NCBI GenBank assembly: GCA_961205875.1
Contig: OY540817.1
Coordinates: 12,063,001-12,127,000 of the forward strand
Direction: 5' to 3'
DNA: 64,000 nt
Source: Sialis fuliginosa
Lineage: Eukaryota; Arthropoda; Insecta; Megaloptera; Sialidae
A program made the position numbers and the translations under genes. Positions 37,692-49,791 of the stretch are shown piece after piece (within the stretch, counting starts at the first letter, position 1; every line of letters begins with the position of its first letter). The notes under the pieces were generated by a model. The model did not search any database and was not told the DNA's origin. It was given only the letters and a program-made list of their open reading frames with translations.

Positions 37692-37949
37692 TTTAATAAG
37701 TTTCATATTCATTTTCGTGCTATAATAATATGCAAATTAGGCAATATCAAATAAAATGGAAGCAGGTTCCCCGTTCCCCAAACTGTTATATATTGTTTGT
37801 CACATATTTTATGGCACGTTTTCTACTCAATTGCGATACTGGTTTAGAAACTCCAATACCCAAATTTAAAAAAAAAACCGATGGGGTACACAGGAAAGAT
37901 TATTGTTGTTAGACACACCGGTAACTTAATGACTCAAACGTTTGTATAT

Positions 37950-38179
37950 TTATAAAGAATCAGTCGGTATATTAACTTGATGGTGCTTCCATAAGTGACT
38001 TTTTAATGACACTTTTTGATGAGCTTTATATGAACACATGGAACATTTGAACATTGGCTCGATACCACACTCATAACGTAAATGACGATTCAGTGTGAAT
38101 TTGTGAGAGTAACGTTTATTACACTTTTCGCATTCAAATCTTTTGTTCTGTTTTCTTTCTTGTAAGTAGTGCCAGATAC
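37950..38179 (-). CDS. lola: lola alternative 3' exon ZF15
   Basis: Codes 76 residues from a TTATTTCAG acceptor to TAA at 37950. Finger 1 uses C17, C20, H33 and C38; finger 2 uses C46, C49, H62 and H67. The spacer is ECGIEPMF. The 16-residue lead (GIWHYLQERKQNK) is basic. The YSHKFTLNRHLRYEC and YKAHQ words show kinship with ZF16-ZF18, but it keeps the usual ECG, so it may be nearer the ancestral form. It ends with a nine-residue tail after the last histidine. Confidence 0.9.
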
Positions 38180-39045
38180 CTGAAATAAAAATTACAAGTT
38201 AGATACTATGTATGTATACGATTTAATAATATTCTAATATTAATTTGTTGTTTGAAATAATTGATAGTCTTTTTTACTTACTTACGCCTAATAGAATCTT
38301 TGAACTCTATTTATTAATCTATCCTCCTACAGTAATGAGAAAGACAGTAAGATACCCCCCCCCCCCCCCCACCTGTATTTTTTAGTCCTATATAATTAAT
38401 ACATAAGAGACAAATCTTTGCCGTTTCAACACTAAGCTTCAGAACACACTAACATATTTATAATTTTATCAGACTTTAAGTATTCAACAGACATTTTTTT
38501 CAAAATGAGAAAATAAAATACTTTTTATATATATTATCTATATATTTATATTAAATTAATACAATATACATTAATGAACTTAAAGAGATATTCAGAAGTC
38601 AATATGGCTATAGTTAACAAGGTAAAACAACCTGTTCTTGGATGTGCTTTTGGTTTCAATTATATGTACCAATTTATTTCCATTAAATTAATTTTTTTTA
38701 ATATATTTATTCCAGTACATTTGACGGATTTTGTAGGAAGAGAAGCGAGTAAAGAATTTTTTTACAGGGATAATTTTTTTTACAATTACTTACAATATTT
38801 GCAGATAGCACCATTTAATTTTTATTCTTACCCGTTATTGTATGTACATATGAAGCAGTTTGTCAATTAAGACACCATTTCAGCAGCTGTTTCGAATTTG
38901 AAAATCCAAACAGTGTAAATATTGTTTAATTGTTTTTATTGAAATTAAGTTGTGAAACTGGTTGTTTTACACTAAATTAAAATTTAATAAAAGTATATTA
39001 ATTAAAACAAAGTACATTGATAATACAGCTACACAAAAAAAAGTG
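38180..39045. other. Intron with poly-C tract
   Basis: A run of about 15 C lies at 38357-38371. The open frame 38574-38870 shows no domain and is not called. Confidence 0.4.
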
Positions 39046-39285
39046 CGGAGCCAAAAAAGCGACCTATGTATTGGTCGAACATAGTCGAAATCCAAATTTT
39101 TGGAATTTTCTGCTTACCAGTTTTTTTTTATTTGAGCTTGAATTTCGGGTTTAGGTTAAATTTTTTCAAGTTGGCTAAACCCAAAATTCAAGCTGAAATA
39201 AAAAAAAACTGGCAAGCAGAAATTTTGTATTTGGACTATGCTCGACCATACTACAATGCTATATAGGTCGCTTTTTTGGGCTCCG
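39046..39285. mobile_element. Palindromic MITE, CGGAGCC termini
   Basis: CGGAGCCAAAAAAGCGACCTA is mirrored by TAGGTCGCTTTTTTGGGCTCCG-type sequence, and CTGCTTACCAGTTTTTTTTT by AAAAAAAACTGGCAAGCAG. About 240 bp with no coding capacity. It lies within 60 bp of the ZF14 stop codon, so it may be transcribed in that 3' UTR. Confidence 0.85.
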
Positions 39286-39342
39286 TATTATTTAGTATGA
39301 GAATTTTCTTTTTTGGTTTGTGAATAGTTAATGTTACATTAA

Positions 39343-39536
39343 TTACATTTTATCAGTGAATTGATGTTTTCGTTTATGATGTTTTATTAATGATGATCTA
39401 TAGTACGTTGTGAACGTACAATTTGAACAGAATATTGTTGGAAGTTTACCACATTCATATGTTTGATGTCTATTCAATGATTTTTTATTTTTGTACTGCT
39501 TGAAACAAAGTTCGCATTGAAATGTTTCTCTAAAAC
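39343..39536 (-). CDS. lola: lola alternative 3' exon ZF14
   Basis: Codes 64 residues from a TTGTTTCAG acceptor to TAA at 39343. Finger 1 uses C8, C11, H24 and C29; finger 2 uses C37, C40, H53 and H58. The spacer is ECGKLPTIF, which still has the standard length. Finger 2 (CSNCTFTTYYRSSLIKH) is distinct from its neighbours, so a different target sequence is expected. The short lead of seven residues means the fingers follow almost directly on the shared upstream part. Confidence 0.9.
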
Positions 39537-40274
39537 CTGAAACAAAAATACAACAAATTAATGTTAGTTTAAATTTTTTTAAATAAACACATAATTTATA
39601 TTATTTATACATTTCCTGAAAACAACAAACAAGTTATAATATCTTTAAATAGAAAAACAACAATTTATTATATTTTCATATTACAAATGAATGTACAATT
39701 ATCACTTACAGAATTATATCATCTTATAAAGGTTTGTATTAAATCAATCAACAGGCCCACTTTATATCAATTTGGAAATTTTATTACTGGAGTACATAAT
39801 TATAAATCATTCAATATTTTATATTTTTCATCTCTACTATTAATTATCAGTGAAATTTTAATTTTTTTGACCTTTTTATATACCCCAAAACATTACATTT
39901 CTTGACTGTTTAATAAGTTGAATTAATTAACTCATTTTGACTTTTTTGTTTACAACCTAAAATTTTTAAACAAACTTGGTGACCATACCTATAATCGCTG
40001 GCACTTAACAAAAACGGAGACCGTTACTGTATCATTTGCATAAAATCCAAATGAACAGATTTGCAGCGCTTGTCGAATACCGTTTTTTCTTAAATACCAG
40101 TCTTATTGAATTCAATCGAGGTCACGAAAAACGTTTTTTTTAAAACGCCCGCCATGCCGTTTCGACGGAGCTAAAATGCCACTCGTATTAAATCAAATTT
40201 CAAGGTCGATACAGTGACGGTTTAATAAGAAAACAAGAACAAGTAAATGATAAAATATGATATAGCGTAATAAT
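39537..40274. other. Intron / 3' UTR of ZF13
   Basis: AT-rich to about 39980, then a repeat-like patch (GGCACTTAACAAAAACGG, GTTTCGACGGAGC) with similarity to 28602-28740. No gene. Confidence 0.4.
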
Positions 40275-40592
40275 GGGAGCTTTCACGTCTGATCAAAAAA
40301 CGGAACAACGAGCTTTGATTTGTTGATTCATGGAATTTCTGGTGGAATGTACCAGAAATCAAAAGAATGTCATTTTTTAAGCGTATGAGGAAGTGAGGAA
40401 GAAGTAACTAGAAAGAAAAGAACTTTTATGTTCACTTCATGTTGAGCGTTTCTGTCAGAACACTAGTTTCTATCTCTTTATGGTTACTTCTGTCTCACTT
40501 GAAAATTACATTCTTTAAATTTATGGTACATTCCACCAGAAATTCCATGAATCAACCAATCAAAGCTCGTTGTCCACGTGAACGTGACCAAT
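40275..40592. mobile_element. Palindromic MITE, GGGAGC / CGGAACAACGAGC family, copy 1
   Basis: AACAACGAGCTTTGATT is mirrored by AATCAAAGCTCGTTGT, and CATGGAATTTCTGGTGGAAT by ATTCCACCAGAAATTCCATG. A second copy is at 61583-61914. Confidence 0.88.
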
Positions 40593-40705
40593 GTATTTTA
40601 AATGTAACATATTACATAATGCTCAAAAATTTTGTTTAATCTTGGATCACAACAAAAGTGATATAAATTATAATTATACATAAGAATAATGATATATTTT
40701 ATGTA

Positions 40706-40947
40706 TTACTCAATAATACCATGAACACATTTAAGATGTTTTCGTAAATGTACTTTTTGTTTAGACCTATGATTACAAATGTGACATGCAAATTTAGGTT
40801 CTACACCACATTCGTTCCTTCGATGCTGACTCAAAGCTTGTCTTGATTTGTAATGTCGTCCACATTTATCACATTCTTTTATTGTTGTATCATATGAAGG
40901 TATACAATCTTTGAAATCTTGAGATTGGTGTGAGAAAAATGTATACT
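40706..40947 (-). CDS. lola: lola alternative 3' exon ZF13
   Basis: Codes 80 residues from a TATTTTCAG acceptor. Finger 1 uses C26, C29, H42 and C47; finger 2 uses C55, C58, H71 and H76. The spacer is ECGVEPKF and the protein ends GIIE. The 25-residue lead is mixed, with a DTTIKE stretch just before finger 1. A decayed copy lies about 440 bp upstream in the transcript direction (41385-41545), so ZF13 is the surviving member of a pair. Confidence 0.9.
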
Positions 40948-41384
40948 CTGAAAATAAATACAAAATTAAAACAAAACTATAAAAAGTCTAAAAGAAAACA
41001 GACATATTCACATAACCATTGATGGAAGAATTTATATTTACTGTTCTATTTAAAAGTAATAATAAAAAATTACTCATCAGTCAAATTTCACCTAACCAGG
41101 AAAGTATGTTAAGTAGTACATATATCAACAAAAATGTAGTGTTTAAAAAGTTATCAACTACTGCTGTAGAAATACTTTATTATTTATTTAATAAGTTTTA
41201 TAATAAAAACTTAAATCATCTAAATTACTGGATATAATTTTTAACAAAATCAATTTGAAAACTATATTCTGTTAAGAATGTGAATTTAATTGTAATTAAA
41301 TTAATACATTTTTCAAGGTTTAATGTATCCTTATAGTATACATTTTGATACGCTAATTTTTTGTCCTATAATCTACAGTAGAAA

Positions 41385-41545
41385 TGGGCATTAAATATTT
41401 TAGGGAATGTATTTTCTGTTTTGACCTATGACTAAAAATGTGACACACAAACTTAATCTCTATGCCACGTTCGTATTGTAGATCGTATGCTCTGCGTTCG
41501 CCTTAATTTGTATTACTTTCCACTTTAGTTAAGTGTATTTCTACA
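41385..41545 (-). pseudogene. Decayed copy of lola exon ZF13
   Basis: Minus-strand sequence here aligns with exon ZF13. The frame around 41400-41480 reads YERGIEIKF then VCHIFSHRSKQKIHSLKYL, against NECGVEPKF and ACHICNHRSKQKVHLRKHL in ZF13. The ECG cysteine became R, the second cysteine of finger 2 became F, and both finger-2 histidine positions are altered. Finger 1 is degraded, with a stop (TAA) in the part matching YKSRQ. It is most simply a tandem duplicate that lost function. Splicing of this copy cannot be excluded but no functional finger could result. Confidence 0.85.
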
Positions 41546-41749
41546 CCTAAAAGTTTCACCCAGGTCTACTGTAAAAATAAGATAAATCTCTTACAGATAT
41601 AAAAGGTCAGTACGCATGTGCAAAAAAAATAAAATGATATTGGTTTCAGGGATTTTTCATGTCCTTTTTAAGTTTAAAACACTAATATCTTAAAAACTAC
41701 AATATGCGACTTCTCTGGTTTTTGCAGTAACCCGACGATATATTATAAA

Positions 41750-42215
41750 CGTATATAAAGACAAGGTAGTCTTAATAGGTCCTTGACTAATCAGCGTTTG
41801 CGCGGGAATTGCGTCACCCAGGGGATATATTCAAATGTTATAAATGTATTATTAGTACAATAAAAATAGATTTTACGAACACAATAATTTCTTTATCAAT
41901 GAAAATTGGTATAGAGATACTTTAGGACCTACACTTTAAGAAACTGATGAGTGTAGTCGACCAAGGGTTGCAAAAATAGTTTTGCAAGGGGTAAAAGGGG
42001 CGAAACACTGTTTTTTAGGCGAATAACTTCAAAATGGCAACTGCACTAATCGGTTTCTTAAAGTGTAGATACTAAACTAACTCTGTACCAATTTTTGTTG
42101 ATAAAAGAATTATTGTACTAATTATACATTTGAATATAAACCCCTGGGTGACGTATTTCCGCGCAAACGCTGATTGGTCAAGGAGCTATTGAGACTACTT
42201 TGTTTTTGTATACTT
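41750..42215. mobile_element. Palindromic MITE, AATCAGCGTTTG family, copy 1
   Basis: CCTTGACTAATCAGCGTTTG is mirrored by CAAACGCTGATTGGTCAAGG, and TGCGTCACCCAGGGG by CCCCTGGGTGACG. A diverged copy is at 55962-56400. Confidence 0.85.
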
Positions 42216-42546
42216 TGCATTCTGCCAAAGAAATTTTATAATTCGTTTTGATTTACATTACTTTCTGCATTTCTTGCATTTGAAAACTTCTGTTTTTATA
42301 ACATTTATATTTATTGAATTTGGAGATTCTATTATAGTAACAAACTATTACACTCTGAAAATAAATAATTATTAATATTTACAGGACAAAAAAAATAATT
42401 TGTTTCATTCAGTCAATTGATTTTCAAACTATACATTTTTATAGAGCTTTGATATCAACTAGTTAAAATAGCTTGTTTATTTTTAAATCTTGTAAATAAT
42501 GTTATACCAAAAAAGTAGAAATATTTGACAAATAGTATTTATTTAT

Positions 42547-42806
42547 TTACTTCTTTTTGAGGTACATTTCAAGTTGATCGACATTAACTTTATGAATATT
42601 AAAAAGATGTATTTCTAAATGATGTTTTCGTTTTGATTTGTGATTACACATTGGACAATGGAACGATCTATCTACTTCACATACGCAACGTTGGTGGTAG
42701 TAAAGAGATTCAGCTGATTTATATATTTTTCCACATCTATTACATTCCAATTGTAGTGACTGTTCATTAGAGTATTCATAATTATTTTCTGTGAAGTCTG
42801 CAAAAC
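42547..42806 (-). CDS. lola: lola alternative 3' exon ZF12
   Basis: Codes 86 residues from an ATTTTTCAG acceptor. The 20-residue lead is acidic (DFTENNYEY). Finger 1 uses C22, C25, H38 and C43, but the sequence after H38 is QRCVCEVDRSF: an extra cysteine precedes C43, and the usual ECG-K-E-P spacer is replaced, with length conserved. Finger 2 uses C51, C54, H67 and H72. A 14-residue tail ends in KKK. With its diverged spacer this may bind DNA with different finger geometry. Confidence 0.88.
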
Positions 42807-43656
42807 CTGAAAAATATATTCTTAATGTAACTACTTATATTATATTTAATGCTTATTTAAAATGTATAAGATAAAAATAAAATGTACGTTACCTTTAAAA
42901 AAGAATGTTATTTTATAATTAAAATCCAGTAGTGGAAATCCTACATCAATGAATGAAAATAAAAAATAAAAATTACATGTAATTACTATTTTTATTCAAA
43001 ATGAAATTTCAAATACAATCTCGCACCTGCTAACTTCTAATCAAGCATTAAGAAAGTAAAAAATTGAATATTATTTTAATAAATCAGTAATTATCATGCA
43101 TAATTTCTTATATTTCTATTTAATTGATTAATATAATGCAAAAAGGCAGAAAAAGCAAAATAAAAAATAATTGTAATATAAAAAAACGTACTCTAATAAC
43201 TAATATTACTTGTTCCCAATTATTTCAGTAATGTTTGTTTTTAATTTTGATTACATAAACAGCTTAAAAATAAATAATAACTAAACAAATCTTAACATTT
43301 TCAATTATTTTATAGGAATCATATTTAGAAAATTGTATAAAAATGTAAAAAATTGAGCAATAAGAAACAGCTAAATCACAATTTATGTTGCGATCCATAA
43401 ATGATTTTAATCGTTGATACGTATCTTGTATTTCATCAGTTAATAAAATATCTTAAATGTATTTTTAACAATAAAATATACGTTACAAATAAATGTTGCA
43501 TTATACACATTATGCGAGACTTATTTCTGTCTATGTTTCAATAAAATAAAGTTTGTTTGAATGTAAAATTTGATCATCTAAAAATCACATTTTTCAATTA
43601 AATTTCATAAGGCACAAATTTAGACTATAAAAATATTTTTTCTATACATATTTATA
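42807..43656. other. Intron, AT-rich
   Basis: No gene or defined repeat recognised in this part of the roughly 5-kb interval between ZF11 and ZF12. Confidence 0.4.
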
Positions 43657-44421
43657 TACAGGGTGGGGCATTTAAAGTGTTACAGATTATTATCTCAGAA
43701 CCATCGCATATTTGAAAAAAAATGTTTAAACCAAAAAAATGTTTAGTTGTAAGGGGGTAATCGAATAGTAATATTTATTTGTTATTTTAGCGTGACCCTC
43801 AAGGTTATTTGAAGGTCAACATCATTTTTTTTAAATAGGAACCTATAGTTTTTATTTAACAATCTTATTCTACGTGAAAAACCACGAATCTTTTATTGAA
43901 AACTGTTTTTTAAATGACATAAGAAATTTCAAGAATTTTTTACTCAGAAACCATAAACTTTAGAAAAAAGTACAACATACAAAAAATAATCATTTTGGTC
44001 TAATTAAATATGAAGAATTATTTTTAAAAATTTAGAACTTTTTTTATTTATTTTATTTAGGCAAAAACAGAAAAATTCTAGAATAATTCTCCAATTTTTT
44101 ATTATACCAAAATTAACATCTTGTACTTTTTGTTTAGAGTTGATAATTTCTGAGTACAAATTTTTCGAATGTTCAAGTTTTTCGTAAAATATTCAGATTT
44201 TTTTACGTAGAATATGATTACTGAATCAAAAATATAGCTTCCTATTTAAAAAAAATGATGTTTACCTTCAAATATCCTTGAATGCCACGTTAAAATAACA
44301 AATAAATATTACTATTCGATTACCCCCTCACAACTAAACATTTTTTGGTTTAAACATGTTTTTCAAATATGCGATGGCTCTGAGATAACAATCTGAAATA
44401 TTTTAAATGCCCCACCCTGTA
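43657..44421. mobile_element. Palindromic MITE, TACAGGGTGGGGC termini
   Basis: TACAGGGTGGGGCATTTAAA is mirrored by TTTAAATGCCCCACCCTGTA. The arms continue through GGGGGTAATCGAATAGTAAT against ATTACTATTCGATTACCCCC in a 765-bp element with TA flanks and no coding region. Confidence 0.92.
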
Positions 44422-45208
44422 TAATGTATATATTCCAAAATAAAGATTCATTTCATTTCACTAAGTAGATATATACACATCATATAAAATAACATTCAAA
44501 CAAACCTTACAAAAACTAAAAGGAATATTTCTTAGTCCCTAATCTTAATCTAATATATATAGGAATAATTATTCTAAAAAGTGAATTTGAGTATTAAAAA
44601 TCAAAATTATAACAAGACTTGTCGGCTCTTAAGATATAACCCGCACCCAGCATTCCATCACCGACAATAAGCATAATTTTTTTTTACCAATTAAATCTAA
44701 TTTTCAATAATTTGTCTCAAAGTCAAAACTGTATTACAAATCTTCAGTGTACTCCACAGTTTCATTTACTCTATAATCAAAAACTGCAAAATACATTATC
44801 CATTCATAAACCTTCTAGTTTTAAATCAGCAGTGTGTTTTATCATTATTAAAATATATGTCTACAATAAATTTACGTAACTTTTAAACAAAGACAAAAAT
44901 CTATTAATTTCAATAATTCACAGCGATATTTTTTTTAATTGTTAGAAACAGCTAAACCCTGAATAAAATAAATTCAATTTTTCATACAGCTTAATCTATA
45001 GCTATTGTACACCTATATTTCAAATGAAGCATATATTGTGAAAACTTTCTAATAAATTTAATTCAGGGACTAGCTGTCATATGCAGTTTATTTAAAACTA
45101 AAAATCTAGATGTATTATGGCATTTCATTTATATTTCTGATAAAATAAACAAATACTTTGATTACTAATAGTATAACGGTTCGAAAAAAAATGTCATATT
45201 GAGTTATA
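44422..45208. other. Intron, AT-rich
   Basis: Nothing recognisable on either strand. Confidence 0.4.
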
Positions 45209-45606
45209 GAATACGTTTACACAGCGCTGTTGTTCCGGTTTTACTGTAACCGATGTAGTTAAAACGTTTTAAGCGATGCTGTTTACACATACAAGAATAA
45301 GTAACGTCAGCTTGAATTATAATTCCGATTTGAAGTATGCTAAGAGTTCGATGGCGTACCAATAAGAAATCCCAAAAATACTTTGTCTCCTCTAGATCCC
45401 ACGAATCACGCTTTTTTTTGTTTTCCATCTCTTATATTTGATGAGGTTGGCTTAATAGATATAACTATGTCCATGCAGTTTACATGCGTTTTTATTCCGG
45501 TTTAGTTATGTCAGGTGTAAAGTACCATCTACACGAACTTTTACACACGGTTTTATTACATCGGTTACAGTAAAACAAGAATAACTACTCTGTGTAAACG
45601 TACTCA
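45209..45606. mobile_element. Palindromic MITE, ATACGTTTACACAG termini
   Basis: ACGTTTACACAG is mirrored by CTGTGTAAACGT, and TTTTACTGTAACCGATGTA by TACATCGGTTACAGTAAAA. About 400 bp. The minus-strand open frame 45204-45428 lies in one arm and is not a gene. Confidence 0.85.
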
Positions 45607-47793
45607 TAGAGAATTACAAAAATCGACAGTAAAAAATAAAAACGAGTTAAATATCACAATAATTTTAGTTGTAGTAATTTTACAATTACATATGTTTCTA
45701 TTTAATAATGTGGTATACATTTTATAATAAAATTATATCAAAAACTAATTTGAGAATTTTATTGTTATCGTATAAAAATTTTACTGTTTTACAACACGCT
45801 TATAAATAATTTTTTATTTTATTTATCTGTGGCTGTTAATTACTGAGTGCTTCGTCAACATGCATGTATGTATTGATAAATAACAAGTGCTAGATGAACC
45901 GTGGTCATTTATTTATGCTATAAGTACGTTCGATATATTTTTTTTAATAACTAAACTTGACTCCTATTTTGTTACAAATCAAAAGGTATTATTGCATTTT
46001 TATTTTACTGTTATGAAGTATTTACCATTTATAATAATCTCAACTAAGAGTGTGTTCTATATTAAATATATATAATTTACATTTTAAAATGATATACCAC
46101 ACTACGTCTACTATTTAGTAAACACAAAAATTAAATAATATTTAAAAATGACTACACTGAAGAAATACTTTAAAAATTATATCAAAATATGTTACTTCTT
46201 ATCATATATTTTTGCATTTACTACATATATCATATTAAATTAACCAAACTTAATACTAAAAAGTAACTTTAACATAATAATTAAAAATTTCAAAAAATTC
46301 AAAATCACAATTTAATAAATTTAAATCGAGTCACACTGCTAATTCCTTTCTACGTCTTATGCCATTACGAGATCTTATAGTATTATTAATTAAATAATAT
46401 CATTTACATTATTTAAGGTCAAGGTATAAAAGATATGTAAAAATCCATTAAAAGAATCTACAATATTAACTTTAAACTACTTAGTCCTAATTTAGGCACT
46501 TTTATATAAAAATGTTGCTCTCAAAGGCACAAGAAAATAGAATTTATATAAACCGCTTCCAAATTTCATTTTATTTACGTGATAGAAGTAATATGAGATC
46601 TTAGTGAGATTTATAGAAAGCGATTGTATATTATATCTAAGAGTTATAAAAATATGAGAGCAACTTAAGAAAATAGCACTTTTAATTTCATAAATGCCTA
46701 CCAAATTTGATCTAAGAAAATGTGATCGAAACCTTAAATTATAACATGAAGAATTTCTCAAAATAAATGCTAGAGAATTCATGTAATAATACAATTCAAT
46801 GTTATTTAAGCGAATTAAAAGAAAATTATAAAGTACGTAATGTAAAAAATGGTTATAAAAAATACATTTTATTTTACAATTCATTCAAAAAAATTAATTT
46901 AGAAATACTTATGATTTGATATATCTATAATATATTTCAAAAAACTAGTATAGAAAAGAAACTGACATGAGATTAATTAAGAAAAATATAACACTGTAAT
47001 TTATAAAAGCAACTGACTAAAATAAAAATTTAGATAAATGGTATGAAATAAAAACCTTAATTCTAAAGACATGGGACTTAAGAATTAATAAAAATATATC
47101 ACAGATAAACCATCTTGTATCATTGACTGACATGAACAAGTTATGCTATATTTTAGAAAAAATGTGGTAGGCATGCTATATCTAATAGGAATCTTATACG
47201 CATATTTACTATCTAAATGTTTCAATAATTATATCCTTTGCAATAATAAAAACAATGCATTGTATAAAAAAACAAAACAAGAGTGTATATAGACAAAAAA
47301 TATATTTCATTATTGCAAAAAATATTGAAAACAAATATCTATAACGACTGATACAAGCACAGTCACAAAGTAGATTTGTATAATTATATATTGTTTCCAA
47401 CAGGAACTATGAATGAGTTTGTTTAATGTTTTACGTCATAACATTACGTTATCTCTTTAACAATAAGGCAGTTTAAATTGACATATAAGTAGTTTGGTGA
47501 TTGAAAGATGAAATGATTGTAGATTTTATTTACAAGACATTGTTCTGTGTAATTATGAAAGTTTCATAAATATCACTTCGAAAATATATGTTCTTACATT
47601 ATACAAAAAAGTAGTTTATTTTTTACATTTACCTTATTAAATTTGTAAAAATATTATTATGGATGGCTACAGTTTAAAATGATACTCGACATTCATATTT
47701 TTTATATTTTCAATGAGTTATTGATAACCGAACAACCCTTAATATGAATGTTTATGAATCAATCTTAAGCCATACATAAAACAATTTACGAAT
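45607..47793. other. Intron and probable 3' UTR of ZF11
   Basis: AT-rich, few repeats, no gene. The open frame 46492-46884 is low in complexity. Because ZF11 ends at 47794, the part just below should be its 3' UTR. Confidence 0.4.
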
Positions 47794-48206
47794 TTATACG
47801 GTAGCGTTATTTTTCTCGTTATTGCTTTCATTTTTAATAAGTTGTAATGGCCTAACCTCAACTTTGTGCATGCGTTCTAAATGGCGGGCAATGTGCATCT
47901 TCTGTTTGGCTTTGTACACACAATACGGACACGAGAATTGGGGCTCTTTGCCGCACTCCCACTTCTGGTGGTTACGCAGCGAGCTCTTCAATTTGTAGAA
48001 CCTACCGCAGGCATTGCATTCAAAACCTGAGGGGGTTGAAGAGTCTCCTATTACTTTCGTTGTGAATTCTTTGATCGGTGGTGATTGGTTAGTTGTGCGA
48101 GGTACGTTTTTGATTTTCATTCCCCCTTCGCGAAATAAAACCATCGGTAGGGCGAGATGGTGGGTCCAATTGTCCCAATGACTGCTGTACCGAGATAAGT
48201 CTTCGG
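47794..48206 (-). CDS. lola: lola alternative 3' exon ZF11, long form
   Basis: The longest variant, coding 137 residues from a TTCTGTTTCAG acceptor. A 63-residue lead contains a WDNW-THHL segment near residue 11 and a proline- and threonine-rich part. Finger 1 uses C64, C67, H80 and C85; finger 2 uses C93, C96, H109 and H114. The spacer is ECGKEPQF. A 23-residue polar tail follows. Its GC content is clearly higher than in the other exons, which suggests strong constraint or different codon use. The ATG at 48144 is internal; homology and acceptor place the true start at 48206. Confidence 0.92.
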
Positions 48207-49058
48207 CTGAAACAGAAGAATATTATATTAGTATGTGGTACAGTACAGTTATATATTTATTGAAAATAAATAAAAAAAATGGAATATTTTGTATGAGTAA
48301 AAATGAAATAATGTAAAAATGTTCAAATTTGTAACTAAAAAAATAATAACTTCATTTTAATAAATAAATAAAAAGAAAATAAATATAAAATAATATACAG
48401 TATTATAGTTACAAATTTAATTCTGATTTTTTACATTATGCTGAAAATAAATAAACAAAAATTAAATAATAATAATGAAAATAAATAAAACAATATAGAT
48501 TTGAAATTACTTACATTTACATCTGAAAGAAGAAGTAATTATAGTATTTATATAAAATTGTTATTTTATTACAAAAAGTAAAAAAAAATTATACTATTAT
48601 TTCGTATATTTCAAAATAGATACACTATTATTACAAATTATGATAATTAATAGCAAACATTAATCTTAGAATAAATAGGAGCACATATTTTTGGTAACTG
48701 GCCCAATATTAAAATTTAAATATAGTAAAATAATTAATTACAAAAAAATCTTAGGAAGGTAATCTTTTGGGCCCCCCTCACCTCCATACTTAATTAATAC
48801 ACGCTCTCTAATTTAATATGTTTCAAAAATAGCATATAGGTATAAACTATTAATATAAAAATATATTTTACTTTGTTCAAATATAGTTTTGTAAATATAA
48901 ATATCAAAATGTATATTCAGATATTATATTCTTTATAAGATATAAATGGCAGTCTTTATTGTTATAGCTATAATCTACAAAATTTATTTTTTAAATTATA
49001 TTACTAATTCACAGTGAAAAATAGCACTGCTTGTAAGCTAAAAAATAATAAATTAATA
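48207..49058. other. Intron / 3' UTR of ZF10
   Basis: AT-rich. No gene or clear repeat before the MITE at 49059. Confidence 0.4.
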
Positions 49059-49328
49059 ATGTCCAGTATTATAAACGAGCAAGCAAAATTTGCTAGCTAG
49101 CAAGCACTTTCAAATGGGTTTTCATATTGGTATGTAAACACCAACGGTATTAAAACAGTTGTGATATTATGAAACTTATTTTGTACGGTCAAAGTCGCCA
49201 ACTGTGTTACAATAAGTTGAAGTATCACTGCTCTAAATTCCATAACTAAACCATAGATACTATCACAGAATTAATACCCCATTTGAAAGTGCTTGTATAT
49301 TTGCTATCTCGTTTATAATACCGTACAT
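49059..49328. mobile_element. TGTCCGGTATTATAAA repeat, near complete
   Basis: AATGTCCAGTATTATAAACG at the left is mirrored by CGTTTATAATACCGTACAT at the right. It shares the CGCCAACTGTGTTACAATA block with the three other copies. Confidence 0.8.
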
Positions 49329-49474
49329 AACACTAACATATTTTATAAAAATACTTTGGCTCTTTCGAAAAAAAATATGAAGTATGTATTATTAGCTTAA
49401 TAATAAAGAAAAAGGCTTAAATGAATAAAATAGTAAACTAAATTAAAAATTATGATTATTAAAATAAAAAAATA

Positions 49475-49791
49475 TCAAATAACTGATTCATCAATATTGA
49501 CTTTAACAAGCCCAATTGTTGAAAATTGTTCAAAAAATTTAAAATCTGGATTGTTTTCATCGATCATTCCAATCATGTCTTTATGTTGACGACGAATGTG
49601 ACGTACTTGGTGGGTTTTTCTTTTACATTTTTGTGGACAAAACGGGCACACAAATTGTGGTTCTTTCCCACATTCCCATTGCAAATGACGTTGTAAAGAA
49701 TCTTTTCTAATGTACGTTCTACCACATTTATGGCAAGGAAATTCTCCACGTTGACGGTTAGTTATTGTTTGCTTTTTTTTAGGTACTTTCA
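49475..49791 (-). CDS. lola: lola alternative 3' exon ZF10
   Basis: Codes 105 residues from a TTATTTCAG acceptor. The lead is strongly basic (KVPKKKQ, NRQRGE) and could serve as a nuclear localisation signal. Finger 1 uses C20, C23, H36 and C41; finger 2 uses C49, C52, H65 and H70. The spacer is ECGKEPQF. A 35-residue acidic and hydrophobic tail (DENNPDFKFFEQF) follows finger 2 and is unlike the short tails of most variants; it may be an extra interaction surface. It resembles ZF11 in finger 1 (LQWECGKEPQF against HQKWECGKEPQF). Confidence 0.92.

Noticed and set aside
46492..46884. 130-codon minus-strand open frame in the long intron
   Set aside because: AT-rich, low complexity, no zinc-finger or other motif, and no acceptor logic.
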